From assembly GCA_007121115.1 (NCBI GenBank), contig SKMI01000202.1:1-6091 (forward strand): a stretch of DNA of 6,091 nt, read 5' to 3'. The DNA comes from Paracoccaceae bacterium (GTDB lineage Bacteria; Pseudomonadota; Alphaproteobacteria; Rhodobacterales; Rhodobacteraceae). Position 1 is the first letter of the stretch. Each line of letters opens with the position of its first letter. The notes under the pieces are model-generated. The model searched no databases and was not told where the DNA came from. It saw nothing but the letters and a program-made list of their open reading frames with translations. The translations under genes were made by a program, and so were the position numbers. Below are positions 1 through 6,014 of the stretch, piece after piece.

Positions 1-681
1 CACGAAGGCCCAGAACACCACCCATTTTGTGCTGATCCCGGCCATTTCCGCGGCCTCGGGGTTCGACCCCACGGCGTAGAGCTTGCGCAGCGGCCGCAGC
101 CGCGCCAGCGCCACATGCAGGACCACCACGACCAGCAGCGCGGTCATGAAGCCGGCGCGAAGCTGAAGCCCGCCGATTTCGAACAGCCGCTGGTTCGGAA
201 ACTGCGTCAGCCACAGCGGCAGTTGCGCGGTCGAGATCGACTTGCCGTCGGCGAATTCCACCAGCAGCATCCGGAACAGCGCCATGGTGCCCAGCGTCAC
301 GATGATCGCCGGAACCCGGCCAAAGGCCACGAAAAACCCGTTGAACGCCCCGAAACAGGCGCCAAGCCCCATGGCAAAGGCCACCAGCACCAGCGGGTGC
401 AGGTCCGGGAAGGTGGCGATCATGGACCCCGTCATGTAGGCCACGCAGCCGAGCATGGAGCCCACCGACAGGTCGATGTTGCGCGTCAGGATCACCAGCG
501 TCTGCGCGGCGGCGAGGATCGCCATCACCGCCACCGCCGCCGAGATGCGGTTGAAGAGCCGTGGCCCCAGGAAATTGGGGATCTGCGTGGCGAAGAAGCC
601 CAGCACCAGCGTCAGCACCAGCACCAGCGCGAACAGCCGCAGGGTCTGCGCGCCCAGCCTGTCGAACAAGGTCCAGCCCAT
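1..681 (-). CDS. Sugar ABC transporter permease, RhaP/RbsC-like (3' end cut off by window)
   Basis: This is an inner-membrane permease subunit of a carbohydrate-uptake ABC transporter of the ribose/rhamnose/AI-2 type. The 227 visible residues are the N-terminal part of a protein usually about 320-340 residues long; the reading frame is open to base 1. Hydrophobic stretches include residues about 14-31, 47-66, 72-90 and 95-115. The conserved family motif NIDLSVGS sits at residues 68-75. The start is ATG at 681, chosen because a GAGGGGG ribosome site lies 8 nt upstream and overlaps the TGA of the ATPase gene. The ATG at 698, which overlaps that TGA, opens a frame that stops after five codons. 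Position right after the binding protein and ATPase matches the S-T-P order of rhamnose importers. A second permease (RhaQ-like) would be expected beyond the window. The family is clear; the substrate is inferred. Confidence 0.94.
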   Translation of the reverse strand, partial: MGWTLFDRLGAQTLRLFALVLVLTLVLGFFATQIPNFLGPRLFNRISAAVAVMAILAAAQTLVILTRNIDLSVGSMLGCVAYMTGSMIATFPDLHPLVLVAFAMGLGACFGAFNGFFVAFGRVPAIIVTLGTMALFRMLLVEFADGKSISTAQLPLWLTQFPNQRLFEIGGLQLRAGFMTALLVVVVLHVALARLRPLRKLYAVGSNPEAAEMAGISTKWVVFWAFV

Positions 682-689
682 CAGGCGCG

Positions 690-696
690 CCCCCTC
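690..696 (-). promoter_or_regulatory. Ribosome binding site of the permease gene
   Basis: GAGGGGG lies 8 nt before the ATG at 681 and overlaps the ATPase stop codon (TGA at 697-695). It decides the permease start and suggests that translation of the permease is coupled to termination on the ATPase cistron. Confidence 0.6.
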
Positions 697-2203
697 ATGC
701 TGCCGCCACCCGCTGCCCGGTGGCCAGCGTCATGATGCGTTCCTGCGTGGCCTCGGCGTTGTCCAGAATGTCCATCATCCGCCCCTCGCGCATCACCGCG
801 ATCCGGTCGCCCAGCGCGAGCACCTCGGGCAGGTCGCTTGATATCACCAGAACCGCACCGCCTTGGGCGGCGAAGTCGCGGATCAGGGTGTGCACCTCGG
901 CCTTGGCGCCCACGTCCACGCCGCGGGTGGGTTCGTCGAAGATCAGCAGGTCAGGGTGCAGGTTCAGCCATTTGGCCAGCATCACCTTCTGCTGGTTCCC
1001 GCCCGAAAGCTGGGCCACCGCCATGTCCATGTCGGCGGCGCGGATGTTCAGCTTTTCGCGATACGCCTGCGCGATCTGCAATTCGCGGCGGCGGTTGACC
1101 ATGCCCCAGGGCGACAGGAAATCGCGCAGGGTCGCCAGCGAGATATTGGCCCGGATCGACATCGGCATGGCGAGGCCCAGCTTGCGCCGGTCCTCCGAGA
1201 CATAGGCGATGCCCGCGTCGATCGCCTCGCGCGGGCTGGTGGCGCGCAGGGGCTGGCCCTTGAAACGGATGGTGCCCGCGGTTGCGGGGGCGATACCGAA
1301 AAGCGCAAGGCCCACATCCGTGCGCCGCGCGCCGATCAGCCCGGCCATGCACAGGATCTCGCCCGCGCGCAGGTCGAAGCTGATCCCTTCGAACACGCCT
1401 TCGCGGGTCAGGTCGCGGACTTCCAGCATCACCTCCTCGCGGGCTTTCGAGGGCACATGCTCGAACAGGTGATCGACCTCGCGGCCAACCATCTCGGCGA
1501 TCATCTGCTCGGACGTGACTTCGGCAATGGGGCGGGTGGAGATATGTTCGCCGTCGCGGATCACGGTCACGCGGTCGCCGATCTCGAATATTTCCTCCAG
1601 CCGGTGCGAGATATAGATCACCGCCACCCCCTGCCGGGCCAGCCGCACGGCGACGGCGCGCAACTGCTCGGCCTCGTGCGCGGACAGCGCGGCGGTGGGT
1701 TCGTCCATGATCAGCACGCGCACGTCCTGGCTCAGTGCGCGCGCGATCTCGACCGCCTGCTGCTCGGCCAGCGTCAGGGTGGCCGCCATTTGGTCCAGAT
1801 CGAGGGTCATGCCGATGCGCCGGGTCAGATCCTCGGCCCGCGCGTGCAGGTCACCCCGGCGCTGGATCAGCCCTTCGGTGGTCGACGAGATGAAGATGTT
1901 CTCGGCCACGTCCAGATCGGGGAACACCATCGGTTCCTGATACATGGCGGTGACGCCGTGGGTCCGCGCCTCCTGCGGACCGCGCAGGTCCACGCGGACA
2001 CCGTCGATTTCCACATGCCCCGCGCTGGGCGCGTGCACACCGGTCATCACCTTGATCATGGTGGATTTTCCGGCGCCGTTTTCGCCGATGATGGCGTGCA
2101 CCTCGCCAGGGTAGATGTCCAGCGACATGTCGCGCAGCGCCTGCGTGGCGCCGAAGCGCTTGGAGACGTTACACAGGCGCAGGACGGTCTTCGGGTCAGT
2201 CAT
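695..2203 (-). CDS. Sugar ABC transporter ATP-binding protein, RhaT/RbsA-like, two ATPase domains
   Basis: This 502-residue cytoplasmic ATPase powers sugar uptake with the neighbouring permease. It has the usual length and two-domain layout of RbsA/XylG/RhaT-type proteins. Domain 1 has Walker A GENGAGKS (40-47), Q-loop Gln89, a degenerate signature LTLAEQQ (143-149), Walker B VLIMDEP (163-169) and switch His200. Domain 2 has a Walker A-like loop GLIGARRTD (288-296) that lacks the P-loop Lys, a canonical signature LSGGNQQ (399-405) and Walker B LLIFDEP (419-425). The degenerate second P-loop and the weak first signature are normal for this family, where one composite site hydrolyses ATP. The start is ATG at 2203, three nt after GGGGGAG. 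A TTG at 2224 in the same frame has no ribosome site. The sequence alone does not fix the sugar; rhamnose or a related deoxysugar is inferred from the neighbouring RhaS-type binding protein. Confidence 0.95.
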   Translation of the reverse strand: MTDPKTVLRLCNVSKRFGATQALRDMSLDIYPGEVHAIIGENGAGKSTMIKVMTGVHAPSAGHVEIDGVRVDLRGPQEARTHGVTAMYQEPMVFPDLDVAENIFISSTTEGLIQRRGDLHARAEDLTRRIGMTLDLDQMAATLTLAEQQAVEIARALSQDVRVLIMDEPTAALSAHEAEQLRAVAVRLARQGVAVIYISHRLEEIFEIGDRVTVIRDGEHISTRPIAEVTSEQMIAEMVGREVDHLFEHVPSKAREEVMLEVRDLTREGVFEGISFDLRAGEILCMAGLIGARRTDVGLALFGIAPATAGTIRFKGQPLRATSPREAIDAGIAYVSEDRRKLGLAMPMSIRANISLATLRDFLSPWGMVNRRRELQIAQAYREKLNIRAADMDMAVAQLSGGNQQKVMLAKWLNLHPDLLIFDEPTRGVDVGAKAEVHTLIRDFAAQGGAVLVISSDLPEVLALGDRIAVMREGRMMDILDNAEATQERIMTLATGQRVAAA

Positions 2204-2206
2204 TCG

Positions 2207-2213
2207 CTCCCCC
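2207..2213 (-). promoter_or_regulatory. Ribosome binding site of the sugar ABC ATPase gene
   Basis: GGGGGAG lies 3 nt before ATG 2203. The spacing is short, but this is the only purine-rich element near either candidate start, and it excludes the upstream TTG at 2224. It begins 13 nt downstream of the stem-loop at 2227-2251. Confidence 0.55.
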
Positions 2214-2226
2214 AAGAGGGTCAAGC

Positions 2227-2251
2227 GCTGCGGGCGGTGATCGCCCGCAGC
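2227..2251 (-). promoter_or_regulatory. Intercistronic stem-loop between binding-protein and ATPase genes
   Basis: A perfect 10-bp GC-rich inverted repeat, GCTGCGGGCG at 2227-2236 against CGCCCGCAGC at 2242-2251, encloses a 5-nt loop. It starts 10 nt after the TAA of the binding-protein gene and ends before the ATPase ribosome site. No run of U follows it (next bases are GCUUGACCC), so it is not a classical intrinsic terminator. Stem-loops at this spot in binding-protein-dependent operons, such as malE-malF, protect the upstream mRNA from 3' exonucleases and let the binding protein be made in excess. That role is inferred here. Confidence 0.7.
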
Positions 2252-2261
2252 AAAGGCACGC

Positions 2262-3305
2262 TTACTCCGCCGCGGCTTCCACGTTTTCCGGGGTGTAGAC
2301 CGTGAAGGGGCCCATCAGCACGCGCTTGGCGCCGGGACGGCCGGGGTCTTCCTCGATGGTATACTCGCCCATGCGGCCCGCGACGAAGCTTTCGCCGATA
2401 TCGCCGGTCAACTGCCCGGTGGCCAGGCCATAGGCGACGTGGTAGCTGAGGTAGCCAAGGTCGCGGAAATCCCACAGCGCGAATTCCGGCGCGCAGCCCG
2501 CCATGGTGTAGGACACCATTTCCGACGGCAGGCCCAGGCCCGAGACCTTGACGTCATCGCACATGCCTTCGTCCTGCATGGCCTTGGCGGCGGCCTGAAT
2601 GCCGACGGTGGTGGGCGACATGATCAGGCCGAGGTCCGGATACTGGTCCACCAGCGCCAGCGCGCGGTTGTAGCTGACCTCGGACTGGTCATCGCCATAG
2701 ACCGTGTCCACCAGTTCGATGCCGCTGTAGCGCTCATCGGCCTCCAGCACCTCGCGCAGCGACGCGATCCAGGCGTTCTGGTTCGCGGCGTCCGGCGTGG
2801 CCGACAGGATCGCCATCTGCCCCTCGCCGCCCAGGATCGAATGCGCCATGTCGGCCATCACCTCGCCGATGGAGCCGAAATCGACCTGCGCGACGAAAAC
2901 ATCCTCTCCCTCGCCCGAGGGGATGGGGCTGTCCCAGGTTACCACGCGTGTCCCCGCTTCCTGCGCGGCGCGCGCACTCGGCGCGATCTGGTCGCCCGCG
3001 TTGTTCGACAGCATAACCGCCGAGCGGCCCTGCGTGGTGGCCGTGGTCATCAGTTCGATCTGGCCTGCGACCGAGTTCTCCGGCGTGGGGCCGACGAATT
3101 GCAGCATACCGGGGTTTTCCAGTTCGGCGTGCGCTTCCTCGGCGCCCTCGTTGGCCTGATCGAAGACCAGAATGCCCAGGAATTTCGGCAGCAGCACCAT
3201 GTCCGCCGAACGGCCGTGTTCCAGCACGGTCTGCGCCGAAAGCGGCAGCGCCGTGCTCAGCAGCAGCGCCGCAGCGCTGGTGGCTAGGGGTTTGAAGGGT
3301 TTCAT
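2262..3305 (-). CDS. rhaS: RhaS-type sugar ABC transporter substrate-binding protein (periplasmic)
   Basis: This 347-residue periplasmic binding protein should capture the sugar and deliver it to the adjacent ABC importer. Residues 1-24 form a Sec signal peptide: basic start MKPFK, hydrophobic core, and likely cleavage after LSA at 24/25. There is no lipobox Cys, so it is soluble rather than lipid-anchored. The mature part shows the type I periplasmic binding protein fold of the RbsB/LsrB/RhaS group, with NNAGDQ at 101-106, VVTWDSP at 121-127, PDAANQNAW at 171-179 and TTVGIQAAA at 232-240. Cys249 and Cys271 could form a disulfide. The overall sequence resembles rhamnose-binding RhaS of rhizobia most closely; this is unrelated to the E. 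coli AraC-type regulator of the same name. The LsrB-like AI-2 binders are the main alternative. The start at 3305 is set by GGGAGG and the signal peptide; the frame stays open further upstream but gives no sensible N-terminus. Confidence 0.93.
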   Translation of the reverse strand: MKPFKPLATSAAALLLSTALPLSAQTVLEHGRSADMVLLPKFLGILVFDQANEGAEEAHAELENPGMLQFVGPTPENSVAGQIELMTTATTQGRSAVMLSNNAGDQIAPSARAAQEAGTRVVTWDSPIPSGEGEDVFVAQVDFGSIGEVMADMAHSILGGEGQMAILSATPDAANQNAWIASLREVLEADERYSGIELVDTVYGDDQSEVSYNRALALVDQYPDLGLIMSPTTVGIQAAAKAMQDEGMCDDVKVSGLGLPSEMVSYTMAGCAPEFALWDFRDLGYLSYHVAYGLATGQLTGDIGESFVAGRMGEYTIEEDPGRPGAKRVLMGPFTVYTPENVEAAAE

Positions 3306-3310
3306 GTTGT

Positions 3311-3316
3311 CCTCCC
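3311..3316 (-). promoter_or_regulatory. Ribosome binding site of the binding-protein gene
   Basis: GGGAGG with a 5-nt spacer (ACAAC) before ATG 3305 is a near-optimal site. It settles the start of the binding protein, whose reading frame is open far upstream, and fits high expression of this subunit. Confidence 0.8.
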
Positions 3317-3337
3317 ATAGGTTGATAAACCGTGTGT

Positions 3338-3386
3338 GCCCCCCACCGCCGGTGCCCGTTGCCTCCTTGGCCCCGGCGGCGGGGGC
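3338..3386 (-). promoter_or_regulatory. Large stem-loop upstream of the binding-protein gene
   Basis: On the transcript, 3385-3373 pairs with 3352-3340 over 13 consecutive base pairs, twelve Watson-Crick and one G-U (3380 with 3345). One more G-C pair (3386-3338) forms if 3339 bulges. The arms are almost entirely G and C. The 20-nt loop (3372-3353) carries AAGGAGG, a perfect Shine-Dalgarno-like heptamer with no suitable start codon behind it. A shorter competing hairpin (3386-3382 with 3374-3370) is possible. No U-tract follows. The structure ends 22 nt before the rhaS ribosome site and so would not mask it. A role in mRNA processing or stability is inferred. Confidence 0.65.
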
Positions 3387-3391
3387 TGGTC

Positions 3392-4237
3392 TTAGGCCTG
3401 TTGCGTGGTCTGGGTCTGCTCGCCCAAGCCCTCGATCCCCAGCCTTATGGTCTGGCCGGGTTTGAGGTAGACGGGCGGTTTCTGCCCCAGTCCCACGCCC
3501 GGCGGCGTGCCGGTCGAGATCACGTCGCCGGGTTGCAGCGACATGAATTGCGAGATGTAGGAAACCAGATGCGCGACGCCGAAGATCATGGTCGCGGTCG
3601 ATCCGTCCTGCCAGCGGTGGCCATCGACCTCCAGCCACATGGCCAGCGCCTGCGGATCGGCGATTTCGTCGCGCGTGACCAGCCAGGGGCCGATGGGGCC
3701 GAAGGTGTCGGCGGACTTGCCCTTGACCCATTGCCCCTCGCGCTCGATCTGGAACGCGCGTTCGGAAAGGTCGTTGATGACGCAGTATCCGGCGACGTGG
3801 TTCATCGCCTCGGCCTCGGTCACATAGCGCGCCTCGGTGCCGATGATGACGCCAAGCTCGACCTCCCAGTCGGTCTTGGTGCTGCCGCGCGGGATCAGCA
3901 CGGTGTCATTCGGCCCGCAGATGGCGCTGGTCGCCTTCATGAACAGGATCGGCTCGGACGGAACCGGCGCCCCGGTCTCGGCGGCATGGTCCGAGAAGTT
4001 GAGGCCGACGCAGACGAACTTGCCCACGCCGCCCACGCAGGGACCGATGCGGGTGGCCGGGTCGATCACCGGCAGATCGGCACCCTCTGCCTTCGCCGCC
4101 AGATCGGCCAGACCGGCATCCGACAGCACCGGCCCGGCGATGTCCGGCACCAGCGATGACAGGTCGCGCAGCTGCCCCTCTGTATCCAGCATGGCGGGGC
4201 GTTCGGCGCCCGGCTCTCCGACACGCAAGAGTTTCAT
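3392..4237 (-). CDS. Fumarylacetoacetate hydrolase family protein, likely 2,4-diketo-3-deoxy-L-rhamnonate hydrolase-like
   Basis: This 281-residue cytoplasmic enzyme belongs to the FAH family, whose members cleave or hydrate C-C bonds in diketo or keto acids with a divalent metal. The metal ligands are visible as Glu125 and Glu127 in DWEVELG and Asp156 in VINDLSER. Lys174 in KGKSADTFGPIGPW and STGTPPGVG (241-249) are other family landmarks. The N-terminal MKLLRVGEPG and the GKFVCVGLNFSDHAAETG region (72-89) resemble proteins described as LRA6-type hydrolases (diketo-deoxyrhamnonate to pyruvate and L-lactate). The same group is often labelled ureidoglycolate lyase, a label with no support from these neighbours. 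Its ATG at 4237 overlaps the TGA of the dehydrogenase gene by 4 bp, with GAAGGGA 8 nt upstream. The adjacent RhaS-type importer supports a deoxysugar-acid substrate, but related acids cannot be excluded. Confidence 0.92.
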   Translation of the reverse strand: MKLLRVGEPGAERPAMLDTEGQLRDLSSLVPDIAGPVLSDAGLADLAAKAEGADLPVIDPATRIGPCVGGVGKFVCVGLNFSDHAAETGAPVPSEPILFMKATSAICGPNDTVLIPRGSTKTDWEVELGVIIGTEARYVTEAEAMNHVAGYCVINDLSERAFQIEREGQWVKGKSADTFGPIGPWLVTRDEIADPQALAMWLEVDGHRWQDGSTATMIFGVAHLVSYISQFMSLQPGDVISTGTPPGVGLGQKPPVYLKPGQTIRLGIEGLGEQTQTTQQA

Positions 4238-5232
4238 GCGGTTTTTCCCTTCTTCTGATCCTGTGGTGCGGGCATGTCGGGGACCGGCTTGCGCGGCCCT
4301 TCGCCCTGCAGTGCCCGCTTGATGTCCTGCGCCACCAGCCCCTGCAGGCGTGCGATGGCCGCTTCCGAATACCACGCCGCGTGCGGGGTGAGCAGCAGGT
4401 TCGGCGCATCGCGCAGGGGCGAGTCTGCGGGCAGCGGCTCGGTGTGGAACACGTCCAGCGCCGCCCCGGCGATCACGCCGTCATGCAGCGCGCGGGCCAG
4501 ATCGGCCTCGACCACCAGTTGCCCGCGCGCAGCGTTGACCAGCATCGCGTGGGGCTGCATGGAGGCCAGCCGCGCGGCATCGACAAAGCCGATGGTCCCG
4601 GGCAGCGCGGGCGCGTGGAGCGTGACCAGATCGGCGCGGGCAAACAGCGTGTCCGCCTCCACCGCCTCCACCCCCAGCGCGCGGGCCTCGTCCGTGCTCA
4701 ACGCCGGATCGGTCGCCAGCATCCGGAAGCCGAAGCCGCGCAGCCGGTCCAGCACCGCGCGGCCAATGGCCCCCAGCCCGAAGAAACCGATCACCGTATC
4801 GGCAAAGGGCTTCATCGGCCGCGCCACGCCCACGGCGGCCCAGTCGCCCGCGCGGACCGAGGCATCGAGCGGCACCAGCTTGCGCAACAGCGCCAGCGCG
4901 GCGGCGGCGGTGTGTTCGGCGACCTCGTCGGTGCAATAGTCCGGCACATAGCCCACCCGCAGCCCGGCGCGGGCGCAGGCCGCAAGGTCGATGTTGTCAT
5001 AGCCGATTCCGTAGCGGATGACCGTGCCGCCCGCGTTCATGGCCCCCACCGCCTGCGCGTCGAAAGGGGCGAACTGCACCACCGCCACATCGGCGCCCGC
5101 CACCGCCTGCGCCACGTCTGCGGCGCTCTTGCACTGATACGCGGCGAAGTCGGCGCCGGCAGCGCCGGCGGCGGCTTCTTCGGTCGCGACCGCCGGAAAG
5201 GTGTAATCGGTGACGACAACGCGGGCGGTCAT
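4234..5232 (-). CDS. D-isomer-specific 2-hydroxyacid dehydrogenase, CtBP-like group
   Basis: This 332-residue cytoplasmic NAD(P)-dependent oxidoreductase should interconvert a 2-hydroxy acid and a 2-oxo acid. The Rossmann motif GLGAIG is at 152-157, and Asp175 at the end of the next strand favours NAD over NADP. The catalytic trio is present: Arg236 in NAARG, Glu265 in FHTEP and His284 in LTPHAAW. RYGIGYDNID (73-82) and the helix around His107 are also typical. The group resembles C-terminal-binding-protein-like dehydrogenases and phosphoglycerate dehydrogenase relatives, but length and context argue against serine biosynthesis. A polar, Lys-rich tail (about 313-332) extends past the fold. 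The start at 5232 has AAGGAGG 4 nt upstream and overlaps the TGA of the preceding gene by 4 bp. The substrate is unknown; in this operon a sugar-acid intermediate, lactate-like product or glyoxylate/hydroxypyruvate is plausible. Confidence 0.93.
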   Translation of the reverse strand: MTARVVVTDYTFPAVATEEAAAGAAGADFAAYQCKSAADVAQAVAGADVAVVQFAPFDAQAVGAMNAGGTVIRYGIGYDNIDLAACARAGLRVGYVPDYCTDEVAEHTAAAALALLRKLVPLDASVRAGDWAAVGVARPMKPFADTVIGFFGLGAIGRAVLDRLRGFGFRMLATDPALSTDEARALGVEAVEADTLFARADLVTLHAPALPGTIGFVDAARLASMQPHAMLVNAARGQLVVEADLARALHDGVIAGAALDVFHTEPLPADSPLRDAPNLLLTPHAAWYSEAAIARLQGLVAQDIKRALQGEGPRKPVPDMPAPQDQKKGKTA

Positions 5233-6014
5233 GGCGCCTCCTTCAGGTAATCGTGGACAATCTCGCCCGGGACCAGCGTGAAATCGGCGCGCCAGAAGAA
5301 GCCCTCCAGCGGCTCCAACACCGGCAGTCGGAAAATCGGCAGTTGCGCGTTGGGGCGCAGTTCCACCGTGCAGGGGCCGCGCCAGGCCTCATGCACCACC
5401 ACATCCGCCAGGCGGCGCGAGGTCAGTTGCCGCACCAGCGGGCGTGCGTCGATCTGGTCCAGTGCCTTGAGGTTCAGATTCAGCGCGAAGTCGAAATGCG
5501 GTTTCAGGTCGGTAGCGTCGGCGGGCACCTGCTTGTAGGGCAGCGTGCCGGTCAGCACCTCGATCCCGTTGCGCACCACCTGCCCCACCAGCAGGTCGCC
5601 GCGCGGCTCCAGCGTGCATTGCGCCAGCTTCTTCGGCTGGCCATGTACCTCGCGCCCATGGGCCACGCCGATGTCCGAGGACAGCGCCAGATAGGGCGAA
5701 TAGCCGCCCGTCGCCCCGCCGGGCAGCCGGGCGCCGATCATGACATTCGCCTCGCCATATGGGCCCAGCCAGTCGGTATCGTTCATGCGATAGACATGCG
5801 CGCAGGCGATGTCGCCCACCGGCTCCAGCGGCGGGGGCAGCAGGAAGCGGATGGCATCCGGGTCCGTGCGCCAGTAAAGCGTCAGGATTTCCGCGTTGCG
5901 GAAAGTGAAGGGAAAGGGCGGCACCATGGGCGCGTCCCAGGGCGCGGAGAACCCCGGCGCGCGGATGGTGTCCATCGTCAGGGGCCGCAGCCCGTATTTC
6001 CCGCCCCCGCTCAT
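5229..6014 (-). CDS. Acetoacetate decarboxylase-like protein
   Basis: This 261-residue protein belongs to the acetoacetate decarboxylase superfamily, whose members form a Schiff base between an active-site Lys and a keto substrate. The motif EVHGQPKKLA (122-131) carries the Lys pair 128-129; the first matches the Schiff-base Lys of the clostridial enzyme and the second the neighbour that lowers its pKa. Glu88 in GPYGEA and Arg39 in FRNAE match the other active-site Glu and Arg by my hand alignment. Length is usual for the family. Many superfamily members are not acetoacetate decarboxylases; some catalyse aldol, dehydration or hydratase chemistry on other keto acids. A sugar-acid operon makes such a role likelier than acetone production. 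The start at 6014 overlaps the upstream TGA by 4 bp; its ribosome site is weak, so coupling is likely. Met14 is an alternative start. Confidence 0.88.
   Translation of the reverse strand: MSGGGKYGLRPLTMDTIRAPGFSAPWDAPMVPPFPFTFRNAEILTLYWRTDPDAIRFLLPPPLEPVGDIACAHVYRMNDTDWLGPYGEANVMIGARLPGGATGGYSPYLALSSDIGVAHGREVHGQPKKLAQCTLEPRGDLLVGQVVRNGIEVLTGTLPYKQVPADATDLKPHFDFALNLNLKALDQIDARPLVRQLTSRRLADVVVHEAWRGPCTVELRPNAQLPIFRLPVLEPLEGFFWRADFTLVPGEIVHDYLKEAP
5237..5243 (-). promoter_or_regulatory. Ribosome binding site of the dehydrogenase gene
   Basis: AAGGAGG, a full-strength site, lies inside the last codons of the acetoacetate decarboxylase-like gene and 4 nt before ATG 5232. It fixes the dehydrogenase start and explains efficient re-initiation at the ATGA overlap. 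Confidence 0.75.

Larger units (their letters stand above)
3306..3391 (-). other. 86-nt intercistronic leader before the binding-protein gene
   Basis: This is the longest non-coding stretch in the window, between the TAA of the FAH-family gene and the ATG of rhaS. It holds, in transcript order, a large stem-loop (3386-3338), a small palindrome GGTTTATCAACC (3331-3320) and the rhaS ribosome site. I see no convincing -35/-10 pair, but an internal promoter of an unfamiliar type cannot be excluded. The small palindrome might be a half-site repeat for a regulator or a minor hairpin; it matches no operator I can name. Confidence 0.5.

Noticed and set aside
1318..1342. Missing P-loop lysine in the second ATPase domain as a sign of gene decay
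   Set aside because: Sugar ATPases of the RbsA type normally have one degenerate nucleotide site; signature and Walker B of this domain are intact and the frame is full length.
2227..2251. Intrinsic transcription terminator after rhaS
   Set aside because: The hairpin is strong, but it is followed by mixed sequence with no run of U, and the ATPase and permease genes that must be co-expressed lie just downstream.
863..2305. A 480-codon open frame on the plus strand, antisense to the ABC ATPase gene, plus similar long plus-strand frames at 115-735, 2439-3287, 3332-4159, 4156-5250 and 5253-6080
   Set aside because: They lie opposite clear, motif-bearing genes, are rich in His, Arg, Gln and Gly in the way antisense frames of GC-rich genes are, show no family motifs and lack ribosome sites. 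They reflect codon bias.
3302..3346. A 14-codon GTG-started leader frame ending in a TGA that overlaps the rhaS ATG
   Set aside because: The only ribosome-site candidate (AAGGAGG at 3362-3368) is 15 nt away, and the frame overlaps a strong stem. It may be chance; there is no coding signature.
3306..3731. Upstream extension of the binding-protein reading frame (up to 142 extra codons)
   Set aside because: The extension overlaps the FAH-family gene out of frame, and ATG 3305 has a strong ribosome site followed by a typical signal peptide.
3392..4237. Ureidoglycolate lyase (allantoin breakdown) as the function of the FAH-family gene
   Set aside because: No purine or allantoin genes are nearby, while a rhamnose-type importer and sugar-acid enzymes are. 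The sequence matches the diketo-deoxyrhamnonate hydrolase group better by eye.
5153..5170. Tandem 9-base repeat GCGCCGGCA/GCGCCGGCG that could also fold into a hairpin
   Set aside because: It lies inside the dehydrogenase gene and simply encodes an Ala-Gly-rich loop near residues 21-27. Such repeats are common in GC-rich coding DNA.
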